64,000 bases of DNA from Distichodus sexfasciatus (taxonomy: Eukaryota; Chordata; Actinopteri; Characiformes; Distichodontidae), in assembly GCA_032718565.1 (NCBI GenBank), contig JAVGVS010000005.1:121001-185000 (forward strand), given 5' to 3'. A program made the translations under genes and the position numbers. Under the pieces are notes generated by a model that did not search any database, had not been told where the DNA came from, and worked only from the letters and a program-made list of their open reading frames with translations. Positions 10,674 to 21,695 of the stretch are shown piece after piece. Numbering within the stretch: position 1 is the first letter of the stretch; each line of letters starts with the position of its first letter.

Positions 10674-10991
10674 GAACCGATTAATCTGAACTGGGGTCGC
10701 GGTGGGAACTACAGGCGCAAGGTGGGGACCAACCCTGGGCAGGCTCCAACACATCACAGGGCACACACACTCACACAATCACACTCTCAGTGACACCTTA
10801 CCGGGCCAATTTTTTAGAGATGCCAATTAACCTATATTGCATGCTTTTGGACTGTGGGAGGAAACCGGAGCACCGGGAGGAAACCCACGTGAAGGGGAGA
10901 GCATGCAAACTCCACACAGAAAGGCCTTGTGATCGAGCCCTTCTCGCTGTGAGGCGAACCACTGCTAACCACTGTGCCATCGTGCCGCCCT
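10674..10991 (-). mobile_element. DANA/Mermaid-like V-SINE (family B), copy 1
   Basis: The minus strand starts GGGCGGCACGATGGCACAGT, carries a tRNA-like head, then TTTGCATGCTCTCCCC, the V-SINE core (GTTTCCTCCCGGTGCTCCGG) and ends near the CGCGACCCCAGTT tail. Five other copies occur in this window. Confidence 0.85.
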
Positions 10992-11390
10992 GCACAAACT
11001 TGCGTGCAATAAGTTTGGATAAGATTGCTCTTCATGAGTTGTAGATTCGGTTTCTTACCTAAGAACAAATCTTGAATACGAAAACATTGGGGAATGTCAG
11101 AAGCTATGTACAGAAAGTGGGTTTTCAGCGCTTCTTAAGAACAGTTTGTAAATGTAGCCCACTGCCATTAATGGAACAAAAGAACACTGTGAAAATGAGC
11201 GAAAAGCTGGGTCTGTGGGTAATCTCTACTTCCAAACTTGCTGCTTCTGCATGTTCTCTTCCAGCTAAGCATAAAGCACAGCAAACGGTCACCGTTCATT
11301 GTTGTTAAGCTCAAACTCAGCATAATGCAGCCTAATCGACCCAGAGACGTGCATGCTGAAAAACATTAGAGCGATGGAAGGTTAAGCATG
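10992..11390. other. unique mixed sequence
   Basis: No repeat family recognised. The reading frame of 78 codons at 11072 shows no domain. Confidence 0.4.
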
Positions 11391-12170
11391 TTTTCAGTCT
11401 GAAGTCATCCGTGCTATTTGGCAGCGGGCACTGGGCAGGAATGCCCCCCTTCACTCTATATAAAACCACGACGCATTATTCCTGCCGCTTTGCAAAAGTG
11501 AAACAATATTGCTGCCCAAAGGAATAAAATTGGCAAGACGCACGAATAGCGGCCAACGTCAGGCAGGCCTCGTCCACAAATCCCGCAAGGTCAAACTAAA
11601 ACTTCCCATGAGGCGGAAAATAGCATTTGCTCTCCAAAAATTTGACCCTGCGTAAGGCTAATCAGGAACAAAAGCGCCTCTGCCTCTTTTAGTCGGAAAA
11701 GCCATGGCTTCTCCGTGGCTCTTTCTCTCGTCCTTCCAGGCAAAGCCAGAAGATTAACAGCGGCGGCGACTCACAATCGTGTCTCGTTACGGGCGGCGGC
11801 CGTGTCGGGAGACCCGCGACCCCGAAACGGTGTCTGGCGAGAAAGTGACGGATTAGCCTGTGACCGACATTAGCGTCACCCGTAAGCTACGAGACTCCCG
11901 AGACGTCGAAGACGTTCGTTAACAATAACGGAGGAAAGTGAGAAATCCTACGTTCACGCTTTCGAGACAGAAGTCCTTGTGCAGAGGCGCTCGTTTTCCA
12001 CTCGTGCCGAACAAAGCCGGGGACGACGAGCACTTCAAGTACTTGAGTATTTATGCAGTATTAATGATCCGTCTCACTGCTTTTGCCGCTTTTATAATCG
12101 CTCTGGCACATTTTAATTCACAAGTGCTGAACTATACATTTATACTACAGGCCTTCTGACACCACGCTCC
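11390..12170. promoter_or_regulatory. large CpG-rich CNE-like block
   Basis: About 780 bp of unique sequence with high CpG at 11740-11920 (CGGGCGGCGGCCGTGTCGGG), a TATATAAAA at 11457-11465, and several composite AT/GC motifs. It is the longest unbroken non-repetitive island in the first 20 kb. It could hold a promoter or an enhancer cluster. No coding potential is convincing. Confidence 0.35.
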
Positions 12171-12516
12171 GAAACTGTATTTCAACACATGTCCACTCTG
12201 TGTGTGCGTAGGTAAGAGTGTGTCCAATAATACAGCGTGTAATTCAAGAGCCCTTTAGAACAATGATTGCTGGACATCCGTCACCATGCAGCAATGTTCA
12301 TTACCATCACATAACTCAATCACACCTGATTTGCTCCAAGCGCAGCTTTAAAAAGTTGCATTACTCACTGTGAGGCTGATATACATATCATGCATATAAT
12401 ACCTTCAGTATAACTAATCAGGAACTCATCATCCAGCACGTCTACAATATAGTCATTTCCGGAGCTTAATGATCTGTTGGTGGGACAATAAACATATTAC
12501 AACCTGAACCCCAACC
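12171..12516. other. AT-rich unique sequence
   Basis: No recognised repeat or gene. Confidence 0.4.
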
Positions 12517-13221
12517 TGAAGTTAAATAGGCTAAATAAATACATAATTGAATTGATTTTTTAAATGAATTTTATTAATTTATTTTATTATTTTATTTATT
12601 TTTTATATAGTACCAGATCAGGGGCAGATTAATTAATATATCAGTGTTTCCCCTAGGTTTACAGCTTTTTGGGGGCCTGGGGGGGGGTCAACCCTAACCC
12701 TAACCCTAACCAACACTGACACAAACACTTAAAGGATTTATGGTGTTCATGTGTTTCTTTTAATGACAGCAGTCAATAAAACAACTGAACAAATATTTGA
12801 TGATTTATTTATTATCTTCACCTGGAAGCGTTAAACGCAGACATTTTTTGTCTGCTTTTCACGCGGCTGACGCGTCATATTTTCCGACATTTTCCGCTCT
12901 CTGTCCACTGGTGGGAGTGTGCATACCTGTTTGGGCATGCCCTTGTCTGTGTGTGTGGGTGTGTGTGTATGTGTCTGTGTCCACCGTTCGCGACACAAAG
13001 AGGAACTGTAAACGCGGAAGACCAAAATGCCATCATGTCAATACGTAAGACAAATAACAAAATAAAAGTACAAGGTATAGACCTGTTCTATCGCAAAGTA
13101 AATGACTTCTATGATCTGGAACCATATAAAAAATGAAATAAAATAATGAAATACTAAATATATAAAATCAATTAAAAAATCAATTAAATTATGTATTTAT
13201 TCAGCCTATTGAACTTTAAGG
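12517..13221. mobile_element. foldback-type element with ~105-bp imperfect inverted arms
   Basis: The arm at 12517-12620 (AATAGGCTAAATAAATACAT ... CCAGATCA) is the imperfect inverse of 13112-13221 (TGATCTGG ... AATAGGCT when read on the opposite strand). The interior includes CAGTGTTTCCCCTAGG at about 12640, which resembles the left end of a fish hAT-type MITE, and an (AACCCT)n run. This may therefore be a foldback or long-TIR element with a second insertion. It has no coding capacity. Confidence 0.6.
12690..12711 (+). repeat. interstitial telomeric repeat, three to four AACCCT units
   Basis: Perfect AACCCTAACCCTAACCCTAA within the foldback element, next to a G-run (GGGGGCCTGGGGGGGG). Confidence 0.85.
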
Positions 13222-13224
13222 AAT

Positions 13225-14260
13225 GATATTTATGAACTCAGAATAGCGCACGAAATGTGACCTCTGCCTGTGACAGTTCCTTGCTCACGATTACCTCAAT
13301 GATCTGGAACTTGGAACGGCAATTGTTTTACTATTACATAAGCTGCAGGTACAAAGCTAGAATGACAAGAAAGCAATTCACCCTTAACTCTTAAATCAGA
13401 GTAAACTGCATTACTTCAGACCGACTTCTCTTGTAGCTTGAAGATGAAAAAAAATCAGAAAGTGTCCTTTTGTAACAAGCAACAAAGAAGCAGCAGCACA
13501 GCGTGACTTATTTAATTAGAGCTAACTTAAGTATTTGTCATTACACATCCTGCAATGTGACAACTGTATATTTAAACACTGTGATGATGCTGAAAGATCT
13601 AATGCGCAGCTCTTTTCTCATTATTAACCTCAACTCTTATGTAAATCATGCCATTTTTGAAAACCCAAACTAGATCAGTAACATCTGTCTTATAATTATC
13701 ATGAACATGGATTTTAAAAGCTCTGTATGCTGACAGGGGCGGTCAAAAATACATCTGCTTTGCCTATTACGCAGTCTAAAACCCTGCAAGGCATGTCCCA
13801 TAAGGAAAATGAACTTTTCTTAAAATAAGTTTTATCATGTCATGTACGACTTCTTTAAAAGGTGATGATGTACTGTAGCTGTGGAGTTTAAGAGGATGAA
13901 TATTAATGTCTTACTTATTTTTTCATAAATTTGTGTGTTGTGTTGTTGACAACAACAGTACATGCGTGTCACAACGTCTCTCTCATGACCAACCGCAAAT
14001 TAAATGCTTAACTGCAAATTAAATTCATTCCCCATTAATCTGTGTGATCTGTGATGACTACAAAGCTCCTGCAGAAACAGTGCAAGACGTGAGACGTGAA
14101 CGTGAAGTTTCATCATTATTTCAGATAATTTGTGAAAACACAGGAAAACAGCACAGGAAGTGCTGTTAGCATTTAGAAGCTTCTGGATGCCCTTGTAAAC
14201 AGCAATGTGTCAAACTGAGCCACTCTTATTTGTACGGACTGGCTGTTGAGCTCGATAAGA
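13225..14260. other. AT-rich stretch, nothing recognised
   Basis: About 1 kb of low-GC unique-looking DNA. No ORF, RNA gene or known repeat seen. Confidence 0.45.

Positions 14261-14266
<6 letters not shown>

Positions 14267-14293
<27 letters not shown>
14267..14293 (+). repeat. CA microsatellite
   Basis: Uninterrupted (CA)n. Confidence 0.95.
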
Positions 14294-14439
14294 CTTGAAC
14301 ATGCAAAGACTGCGTGAGCCCTTCCGCTCTAATAACACTTGAGCCACGCTGGAATTGTTCGCTTCTTCTCTTCTCTCCTCTCCATCCTTTCCTACACTGC
14401 CTTTCTGGAAGCCAAACTTTTCAGTTCATTTCTAGCTCC

Positions 14440-14870
14440 CAAAAACGATTTTTAGTTACCGCCATCCCCACTTTGTCGTGTTAACAAATTAGACAGGAAT
14501 TTCCAGCCGTGGTGGAACACTAACGCACGCATGTTAATCTGAGAACTCGATCCCTCGCCGGCCCGAGCCAGGACTCACACCAGGTTAATGGTATGTGCGC
14601 CTTATGGGGCGGTAAGTAAGCAGGCGGTTTGGGAAAAAGGGGGCGAAATGGCCGCCTGTGCTTTTTGGGAGACGAGCGCGGCGGGAATCGGGTTTCGCTG
14701 AGGCCTCTGCTGTCAGCACACAGCACCTGGAAGCAATCGCCAGTAACCTTATTACACAGAATAACAAACCCTATTTATACCCTCCATCGCACTGGCTTTA
14801 TTTCTCTAATGGTACCAGGATTCAGTTGCAAATTGCTTGTGTCACTTTGCCCGACAACTCATAAGAAGGT
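14440..14870. promoter_or_regulatory. CNE-like unique block
   Basis: About 430 bp of balanced unique sequence including a CpG-rich middle (14620-14700), an E-box-like CAGCACCTGG and a homeodomain/MEF-like CCCTATTTATAC. It stands out against AT-rich flanks. Overlapping frames on both strands show no domain. Confidence 0.3.
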
Positions 14871-15190
14871 GTTGCTGACCTGTCCAAGCGAATAAGTGAG
14901 AGGCAGGAAGGGAGAGGAAAGCGTCAGACGCTAACGCACCCAGAACCACTTATACACTACGCGGGAAGGAGACGGGGAACAGAACTTATCCCGACCATCA
15001 AGTTCAAGAAGCCGGGAGAAGATTACGATCATTACAAACAAAACCTACCAGACCTAAGAATAGTACAAGGCATCTACAAGGTGTCATTTCTTTAATCAGT
15101 CATTTATTTAAGGTACACTGTTTATATATATCACTATAGTTTATGATTTATCACTATATATCACTATAGTTAGAAACCTGTACATGGATA
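14871..15190. other. unique mixed to AT-rich sequence
   Basis: Contains a small tandem echo (TATATCACTATAGTTTATGATTTATCACTATATATCACTATAG near 15125-15170). No gene is recognised. Confidence 0.4.
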
Positions 15191-15196
15191 TGTTTG

Positions 15197-15256
<60 letters not shown>

Positions 15257-15287
15257 ATTTATTCTAATCTGTATATGCATATGTTGG

Positions 15288-15342
<55 letters not shown>
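15197..15342 (+). repeat. two CTAT microsatellite tracts
   Basis: (CTAT)n at about 15197-15255 and 15288-15342, separated by a unique spacer of about 32 bp. The spacer echoes the flank before the first tract (TGTATATGCATATGTTGGT versus TGTACATGGATATGTTTGT), so the tract plus flank was probably duplicated in tandem. Confidence 0.95.
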
Positions 15343-15343
<1 letters not shown>

Positions 15344-16230
15344 ACACAATATAATCCATATATAAAATCCATATTAACTGCTTTACGTTGTTTAGTAATA
15401 TGAGATTTACATGTCATCAGTTTCCTTGTGAAAACAATTAATCAATTTTTTTTTCGATAAATCCCAAACGGCTAATACTAAATATAAAGCTTTATAAATA
15501 CTGTCTGTCATTAAGCGAATGTGAAAGTGTATTTGTGTGTGTGTGTGTGTGTTGTATATAGACGGAGCGTGGGACGAGTTTTGAAGCGGTCCGTCGTTTC
15601 TCATTAGTAAATAAGTGAGAGCTGATGCTGCGGTTTGTCTCCCCCCGGGGCCGGACGGACCCTCCGAGGAGATTTAAAGCCCCCAGTCACTCCATCCCCA
15701 GGAGAGAATTTGTCCCATTTTAATACGATCCCAAACCAAAACGTGCCGACTCTCATTTCAAATACTTTATTTTCCCTCCCTCCTCCATGAGGTGTGATGT
15801 GAGTTTGTAGAGCTTGAACTATAAAGCCATGATATTTTATGAACATTTAAATTCCAGACAAATGAGATGTATATATTTCAAAAGTCTGGTTTTAAAGCAT
15901 ATTTTTTAAATCACTCTTTTATACAGAAACGGGTTCAAGTGAAGATTGAGTCCGGCACAAAGGACTCGGACTCCAGCAGATCTTTTGTGTTGTTGATACA
16001 GTGACCAGGTTATTGTGTGTTATTCTGTGTTTCTCTGTTCACTTACGAATGTGTGTGTGTGTGTGTGTGTGGTATTTAATTAAGTGCACCAGTATGAATC
16101 ACACTCCTCTTTCAAAATAGGAATCGAACTGAATCAAAACATTTCAAACGGAAACGTTATTTTTCCCCTCCAAGGACGCTTTTGGCCCCAAGAAGAGAGT
16201 GAAGAGGAGAAAAGTTTTTTTCTTAAGTGT
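15343..16230. other. unique sequence with two short GT microsatellites
   Basis: (GT)n near 15534-15553 and 16050-16072. A somewhat GC-richer unique strip lies at 15560-15720. No gene recognised. Confidence 0.4.
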
Positions 16231-16560
16231 GAAGTAGAGAAGGATTACGTTGTGCTTTTAATTGAAAACGATTGTGGAACGGCTCGTATAAAAGCAAGCT
16301 GATAAAGGATCACAGCTGGAGCGCAGGGGCGGAATCTTGCCCGGCTGTAATGGCGCACCCAACGCCGCCCTTTACCCACAATGCTGTGCGGCGGCTCTGA
16401 TCTGGCATGCGAGCACCTCATTGGCTTCCCGGGTGATTTTGGTAAGGACCCCCTCCCCGGCAACCGATTTGGTGGCAGAGGGGGAAAATAGCACCGGCAA
16501 TCAGTAGAAGGAGGCAGCCAATCACATAATTCCTCACCCAACACAGGCGTCTAATGCGCC
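16230..16560 (+). promoter_or_regulatory. promoter-like or CNE-like block with TATA box
   Basis: TATAAAA at 16287-16293 sits in unique sequence, followed by a GC-rich strip. A 16-codon frame begins at an ATGGCG near 16350 and is too short to call a gene. CCCACAATGC at about 16375 resembles half of a ZNF143/Staf-type site. An ATTGG at about 16419 and a CCAAT at about 16518 face opposite directions. Function unproven. Confidence 0.3.
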
Positions 16561-16579
16561 TCAGTGTTACTATAGAGAG

Positions 16580-16800
16580 AGAGGCAAATATGGAGAGGAG
16601 AGAGAGGTGCAAAAGAAAAAAAAAAACAGATGAAGAATTTAGAGAAAGAAGAAAATACATTCATCAGCCCTACAGCGTGATTTGCTCAAGGAGACTATAG
16701 TTAGAGAAAGAGAGAGAGAGACAGAGAGAGAGAGAGGGAAAAAAAGAAAAGGAAGCTCAATAAGTGAGAAAGAAAAAGGGCGAAAGGGAGAAATAAATGC
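16580..16800. repeat. GA-rich simple tract
   Basis: Purine-rich strand with (GA)n near 16705-16737. The minus-strand frames rich in Ser/Leu/Phe are artefacts of this tract. Confidence 0.8.
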
Positions 16801-17049
16801 TGAAGAGCTATTTTCACCTCTAATGATAAAAGAGAAGTGGGAAGGTGCCTTGCACTGAGTAGGAGGTGTGTGTGTGCGCGCATGTGTGTGCGTGTGCGTG
16901 TGCAACAGGACCATGACACAGAAGGGACTAAAATTTGCCACAGGCACAAATTTGTGCTCGTTCAGACGGCCAATTATCACAAATGAGGCAACAATTAAAT
17001 AATTAGCTAAACTCCTCTGTTCAAGGCAATCAAGGAAAAGATGGGACAA

Positions 17050-17380
17050 AAAACGCATGAGTGAGAATTAAAAACAAGCGACGGAAGCATGTGGTAAAAC
17101 AGCTGCAGATAAAACGACTTCGAACTCTGGCCATGATCGGAAGGTGTTCCGTAAAATAAATCCAGTAACGGTTGACGAAAAAAGAAAAGGCATGAAAAGA
17201 GCTACAATTAGGAAAATTATGAGATGTACAGTAAATTCTTTCATTGTTGACGGGTGAGGAGACGTGACTAAATGTTCACCTCTTTTAACAGTCCCACGTT
17301 TTTATAAGGCACTCATTTTTAAAAAGTTCATGATCATTGCTGGAATAGCATTTAGTAAAACTTGAATTAATTAGATTAAA
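17050..17380. other. AT-rich unique sequence leading into the TAAT cluster
   Basis: No repeat or gene recognised. Confidence 0.4.
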
Positions 17381-17700
17381 AACTATGAATAATAACCTAA
17401 ATGTACATTTTTACAGACACTCACAGAATCAACAAATCAATGCTAAAAAATCAATCCCTCATCAGCGATGTTCCATCATTTCCCGTCAATATCCCCCTTT
17501 CTGTCTCTCTCTGCTTTCAAAACGTATTGTAATTCGGCTAATCAATGACCATAATTATCTGATGATGAATCCTAATTGAACTCTGCAAGTAATGATGAGA
17601 TAATTATATGGAATCAGAATTGAAATGTGGCGGTTAATGAATTCTAATATGCTCAGCACTGCCACTGTTATCTTTGCAGCATCTTGTGATCTTCTTTTCT
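17380..17700. promoter_or_regulatory. CNE-like block with dense homeodomain cores
   Basis: Eight TAAT cores fall within 17530-17648 (at 17530, 17539, 17552, 17573, 17590, 17601, 17635 and 17645). Two are palindromic TAATTA and one is a CTAATCAATG composite of the PBX/HOX-like type. The sequence is unique, not a simple AT repeat. Such clusters are typical of enhancers near developmental regulators. Conservation and activity are untested. Confidence 0.45.
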
Positions 17701-18280
17701 CTCTAAAAAACCCCCAAAACATTCTGCCTGACAATTTCAAGGAAGACTTAAACGAGTGTGAGAGACGGATACGTGTGTTCCTTAAAAAGGACAAAACGGC
17801 CACTTTTCACGTAACCTTAAACACACACATGCAACCAATTTGCCGCAAGTGGACGGAGTATCTCCTTCTCGGTGGAACACGGTAAGTGGAACCATCGGTG
17901 TGTGGGTGTGTGTGTCTGCACAGCGTGTGTGTCCGTGTGTGAAACCGGAACAGCACCTTGCTGTGGCCAAAATCTCTTTGGCTCATGGATTTCGCACCTA
18001 GGTGTAAATTGGAGCTAGTTTTTTTTTAGGTGGAGATTAAACAGATCTCTTCATGTCGGGGCAGGAGAGGCGGGCGCTGTGCCACCGAGCGCCGCCCTGC
18101 AGACACCACGTCTTAGAGCCAGAATGTAAACAATAGATTCTATCTGGCGTTAAAAACAGAGCATCTGCCCTGCAATCAGCTCTCAAAAAGAAAACATACA
18201 CATCTCGATGAGACACTCGCAGAGATATAGATAAGTGGTGGTGCTGGTGCTGGTGAGGGAGAGAAACGAGAACAAGAGAG
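17700..18280. other. unique mixed sequence
   Basis: Contains a possible splice acceptor (ACTGTTATCTTTGCAG near 17680) followed by an unremarkable frame, and short GT-rich strips at 17897-17940. No gene recognised. Confidence 0.35.
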
Positions 18281-18283
18281 AAC

Positions 18284-18303
18284 GAGAGAGAGAGAGAGAG
18301 AGA
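18284..18303 (+). repeat. GA microsatellite
   Basis: (GA)n inside a purine-rich strip. Confidence 0.9.
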
Positions 18304-18930
18304 AAGGAAAGTGTCAGTGGGATTGTCTCTGAGGACTCCGGTTGCTAAGAGCCAACTGTGCCCTCTAATGGTTGGTTCACATTTGAGCACACACAAAACC
18401 ACATAACGAGTTCTTTACTCAAGCAGGACTTTATACGAGCTCTAACCTTCATTTCTCCATGCACGCTCTCTCTCTCACACTCTTTCTGCTATGTTCACAT
18501 CACACGGCCGCGTCCTCGTCGCAGACGGAGCATTAAAAATACACAGGAGTGAGTCCGTACAGTGGCTGGCACGCGGGACTCCCGCCACATTCCCCTACTG
18601 GATCCCAAGTTGCCATTAAATAAAAGGAAGAAAGAAATTACATCGTTTGCTGGCTGATAGCATTTTGAGGCTACTTTCGTATGAGTCGTGTGATAATTCA
18701 TGAGCACTGGTGTGTGTGTGTGTGTGTGTGTCTGTCTCTGTATGTGTGTGCGTACGTGTATGTGTTGAGAGGTTAAGAGAGTCTGATGGAGTGTGAATTT
18801 CTCTGCACTCCAGGCTGCCGAGAGATGCTCACCCTGCATCGGTTCTCAGGGGCGTTACACAACCTCAGCCCTGAAAGAAGGCAAAACGAGAGACAGAAAG
18901 AGGAAGAGAAAGCAAAAAGGCCGCTGAACT
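18304..18930. other. unique sequence with a TG microsatellite
   Basis: (TG)n at about 18711-18732. The remaining sequence is unremarkable, with no gene. Confidence 0.4.
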
Positions 18931-19060
18931 TATGACCCGTGACTCGCTTTACGGAGCCGAGCTACGAGGCCGAAACCCAAATAAAACCCTGCATCGCATC
19001 CACAGCCGATTCCCAAACCTTCCCTTATAGTCGCGGCATGCGCTAATTTGTGTGTGTGGA
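18930..19060. promoter_or_regulatory. short CpG-containing CNE-like block
   Basis: About 130 bp of unique CpG-containing sequence (GACTCGCTTTACGGAGCCGA) in a CpG-poor neighbourhood. Confidence 0.25.
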
Positions 19061-19299
19061 AGAAGAACTGTAAAAGCACAAGTTTACAACAGAAGAAAAC
19101 CAGAAATGCAGTTCTTTAAATATACTACGTAAACACAAACATCAAAGTAAATACTAATAAGAAAACACCAACTGAGCTAATTTGGCAAAGCCGACGCGTT
19201 GCCAAGCTGAACGTTAAGGCACGACGCTGCATTTATTCTCCCCTCACACTCAGGGGCTCCATCACAACACAGGGTGGGGCAAAGCCCCAACATCTTATA

Positions 19300-19345
19300 C
19301 ACACACACACACACACGCACACACTCATATACACACACACAGTCG
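19300..19345 (+). repeat. CA microsatellite, interrupted
   Basis: (CA)n with CG and ATA interruptions. Confidence 0.9.
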
Positions 19346-19499
19346 GTGTCGGCCGCCGCTGGGTGTGTATACACCAGCGGGAGGCGATGGAGGGCTCTGT
19401 GCTTTTGTGTGTGTGTCAAGCGGAGTTTTGGGGGGCGCCCCGTCGAGGACGCCCCTCTCGCTGTTCTCTTGTTCCCGCTGTCCGTGTCCTGTGAGGCTG

Positions 19500-19680
19500 G
19501 AACGGAGGAGCAAAAAAGGGGAGGAGGAGGAGGAGGAGGAGGGAGGAGTGATGCTGTTTGCATGGAGGAATGAGGAGTGTCCATACTGAGACCTGAGCAC
19601 CCTCACAGGGCCAAACCACGGGAAACACAAACAGAGCAAGCAGAGAGAGGGGGATCTGGATGCTGTGATAGTAAATGACA

Positions 19681-19720
<40 letters not shown>

Positions 19721-20530
19721 GGAAGGAGGGGAAGGACAATGAAAGGGAACTGAGGAAGACAGAAAAGGAAGAAGGGAGGACTGGGGGGGCGAGAAAGAAG
19801 AGGGAAGAGAGAAGATGTGACGAAAGAGGATGACTTGGAGATGAGAGGAGGTAGGAGATTCTGAGGAAAGACGGATGGGATGAGAGGAGAAGAGATGAGA
19901 AAAGACGAGATATGGTGGGTGGGGGACAAGGCAAGGTTGAGATTAGAGGAGACGTGAGGAGAGGGCCGGAGCAGGGAGGAGATGAGATAAGAAGAAAGTA
20001 GATGACCAGAGAAGAGAGAAGATGAGCCGATACAAGATGAGATAAGACGAGTGAGGACAAGATTAGACAAGCTGAGATGAGTCGGCCCATGAAAGACGAG
20101 GTTGGGACAAGGGGGGATGGAGAGACTAGCAAAGGGAGGATACAAGAAGAGCTGAGAAGAGATTATGCAAGGTGTTGTGAGATGGGATGAGGAGAGGCAT
20201 GAGAAGAGAAGAGAGGAGATTAGAAGACATGATTCACTGAGGTGGAAGTGAAACGGGAGGACCTGATTGGTCTGAAAAGACCAATGAGTAAATCCCATCA
20301 TGCCATGCGTTTGATTTCGTATGAGGAGAGTTATGAAAAGAGAAGAAAGGAATGGAGAAGACATGAGGTCAGACTGGACAAGAGGGGAAGAGAAAAGAAG
20401 GGAAAAGAGGGAAAGAGAAGACAAAAGAGGAGAGGAGAAGACATCAGATGAGGTGAGATGGGACAATAGTGGAGGGGAGGAGGTGAGAGGAAGAGGAACA
20501 AGGGACCAGAGAGAAAGAAAGAAAACTAGT
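19500..20530 (+). repeat. ~1-kb polypurine (AG-rich) tract
   Basis: Nearly all G/A on the plus strand, including a GGA repeat (19517-19545), (GA)n at 19680-19717, and a long degenerate GAGAT/GAGGA field. Minus-strand frames of 238 and 287 codons are Ser/Leu/Pro translations of this tract and not genes. Long homopurine/homopyrimidine DNA can form triplex (H-DNA) structures. Confidence 0.9.
20231..20340 (+). repeat. direct repeat copy 1 of a ~110-bp unit
   Basis: Shares GATTCACTGAGGTGGAAGTG, ACCTGATTGGTCT and AAATCCCATCATGCCATGCG with 20924-21040. It lies inside the polypurine field but is itself mixed sequence. It is not a recognised transposon. Confidence 0.85.
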
Positions 20531-20604
20531 ATTGGAGTAACACTTTAGAGGCAGCTGGAGTGAAAAGTCGTGTCCAGACCAGAAAATGGGCACTGACACG
20601 GGTC

Positions 20605-20870
20605 TCGCACGCACACACACACACACACAGACACACCAACAAACACATACAAACGCCCAACTCCCTTAACCTCAGTAACCAAATGCTCCACCTCTTTACA
20701 CCTAGGTTTTTCACACAAAACCTACAACTTTTCTTATCCAGTATGATCTTATGAGAACCAATGTCCTCACAAAGGCACAAAACTCAGACAAATCTCATGG
20801 TTTCCAGGGAAAATCAGGTCTTCATAACGCCCTTAAAACCTGTCCCCCCCACACACACACTCCCAAAACG
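20605..20870 (+). repeat. dispersed CA-ended telomere-like repeat
   Basis: CA-rich at both ends, with CCCTTAACCTCAGTAACCAA, TCTTATGAGAACCAATGTCC and TCACAAAGGCACAAAAC shared with the other copies. It lies between the two direct-repeat copies. Confidence 0.7.
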
Positions 20871-20923
20871 AGCCATATTTCATCATTCCTCTCGTCTTGA
20901 ATCCAGACTGTGGGATTGGAAAC

Positions 20924-21040
20924 GATTCACTGAGGTGGAAGTGAAATGGGGGAACCTGATTGGTCTAGAAAAAAAGCTTTTGAGTGACAACAGTAAATCC
21001 CATCATGCCATGCGTCTGAATCCGTATAAGGAAACAAGAG
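20924..21040 (+). repeat. direct repeat copy 2
   Basis: Partner of 20231-20340, 693 bp downstream. It has a short insertion (near AAAAAAGCTTTTGAGTGACA) between the two conserved blocks. Confidence 0.85.
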
Positions 21041-21059
21041 GCCAGATTGGGAAAGCTGC

Positions 21060-21240
21060 TGTCCCCCCCCCACACACACTGATCAGAGGAGACTGATTTA
21101 CAGAGGAGAGATACAGTCACCTGGAAAACCAAGACATCAACATGAACACGCTGATAAAAAAAATAGTCTGCCCTTAACATGCACACACACACGCACACAC
21201 ACAAACAGACACACACACAGCAACATGTCTTCTCTCATAT
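21060..21240. repeat. CA-rich simple sequence with intervening unique DNA
   Basis: CCCCCCCCACACACAC near 21063 and (CA)n near 21180-21220. Confidence 0.8.
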
Positions 21241-21530
21241 CTTCAACCACACTCCTTCCTTCCTCTCATCTTCCAACTCTAGTTTTTCGGGGTCTGGGGA
21301 AGGCCCTATGAACATTCAGGAAGCTCACGGGTGATAGAGCCTGAAAAAATAATATTTATCTAAAAGATTAAAATGTTACCCGGCAAGATTCCATCTCCTC
21401 GACGCTCAGGTTACTGCATGCTCTAGTTTCACCCCTCCATCACTCCCACCCGCCACGGACCATTTCAGCTCACCCTCAAGACTCGAGACTCAGCCAGAAG
21501 GAATGCGGCCCAACTCAACGGTGTACACAC
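21240..21530. other. unique mixed sequence
   Basis: Balanced composition (e.g. CTCGACGCTCAGGTTACTGC) and possibly another non-coding conserved block. No gene. Confidence 0.3.
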
Positions 21531-21535
21531 ACACT

Positions 21536-21653
21536 ATCTCTCTCTCTCTCTCACACACACACACACTTTCTTTTTCTTTTACAAATACAAAACACTTCAA
21601 CTTTTGTACAGATGTAGGCTCTCCTTTACTCACTCACTACATAAGCATACACA

Positions 21654-21693
<40 letters not shown>
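21536..21693 (+). repeat. CT and CA microsatellites
   Basis: (CT)n(CA)n at 21536-21567 and (CA)n at about 21650-21693. Confidence 0.95.

Positions 21694-21695
<2 letters not shown>

Noticed and set aside
12690..12711. true chromosome-end telomere
   Set aside because: Only three to four units, embedded in unique and transposon DNA on both sides.
15194..15403. 69-codon frame rich in Ile-Tyr-Leu-Ser
   Set aside because: A direct translation of the CTAT microsatellite.
19416..20466. 238- and 287-codon open frames on the minus strand
   Set aside because: They are translations of the polypurine tract (long Ser/Leu/Pro runs), with no domain, no codon bias and overlap with each other.
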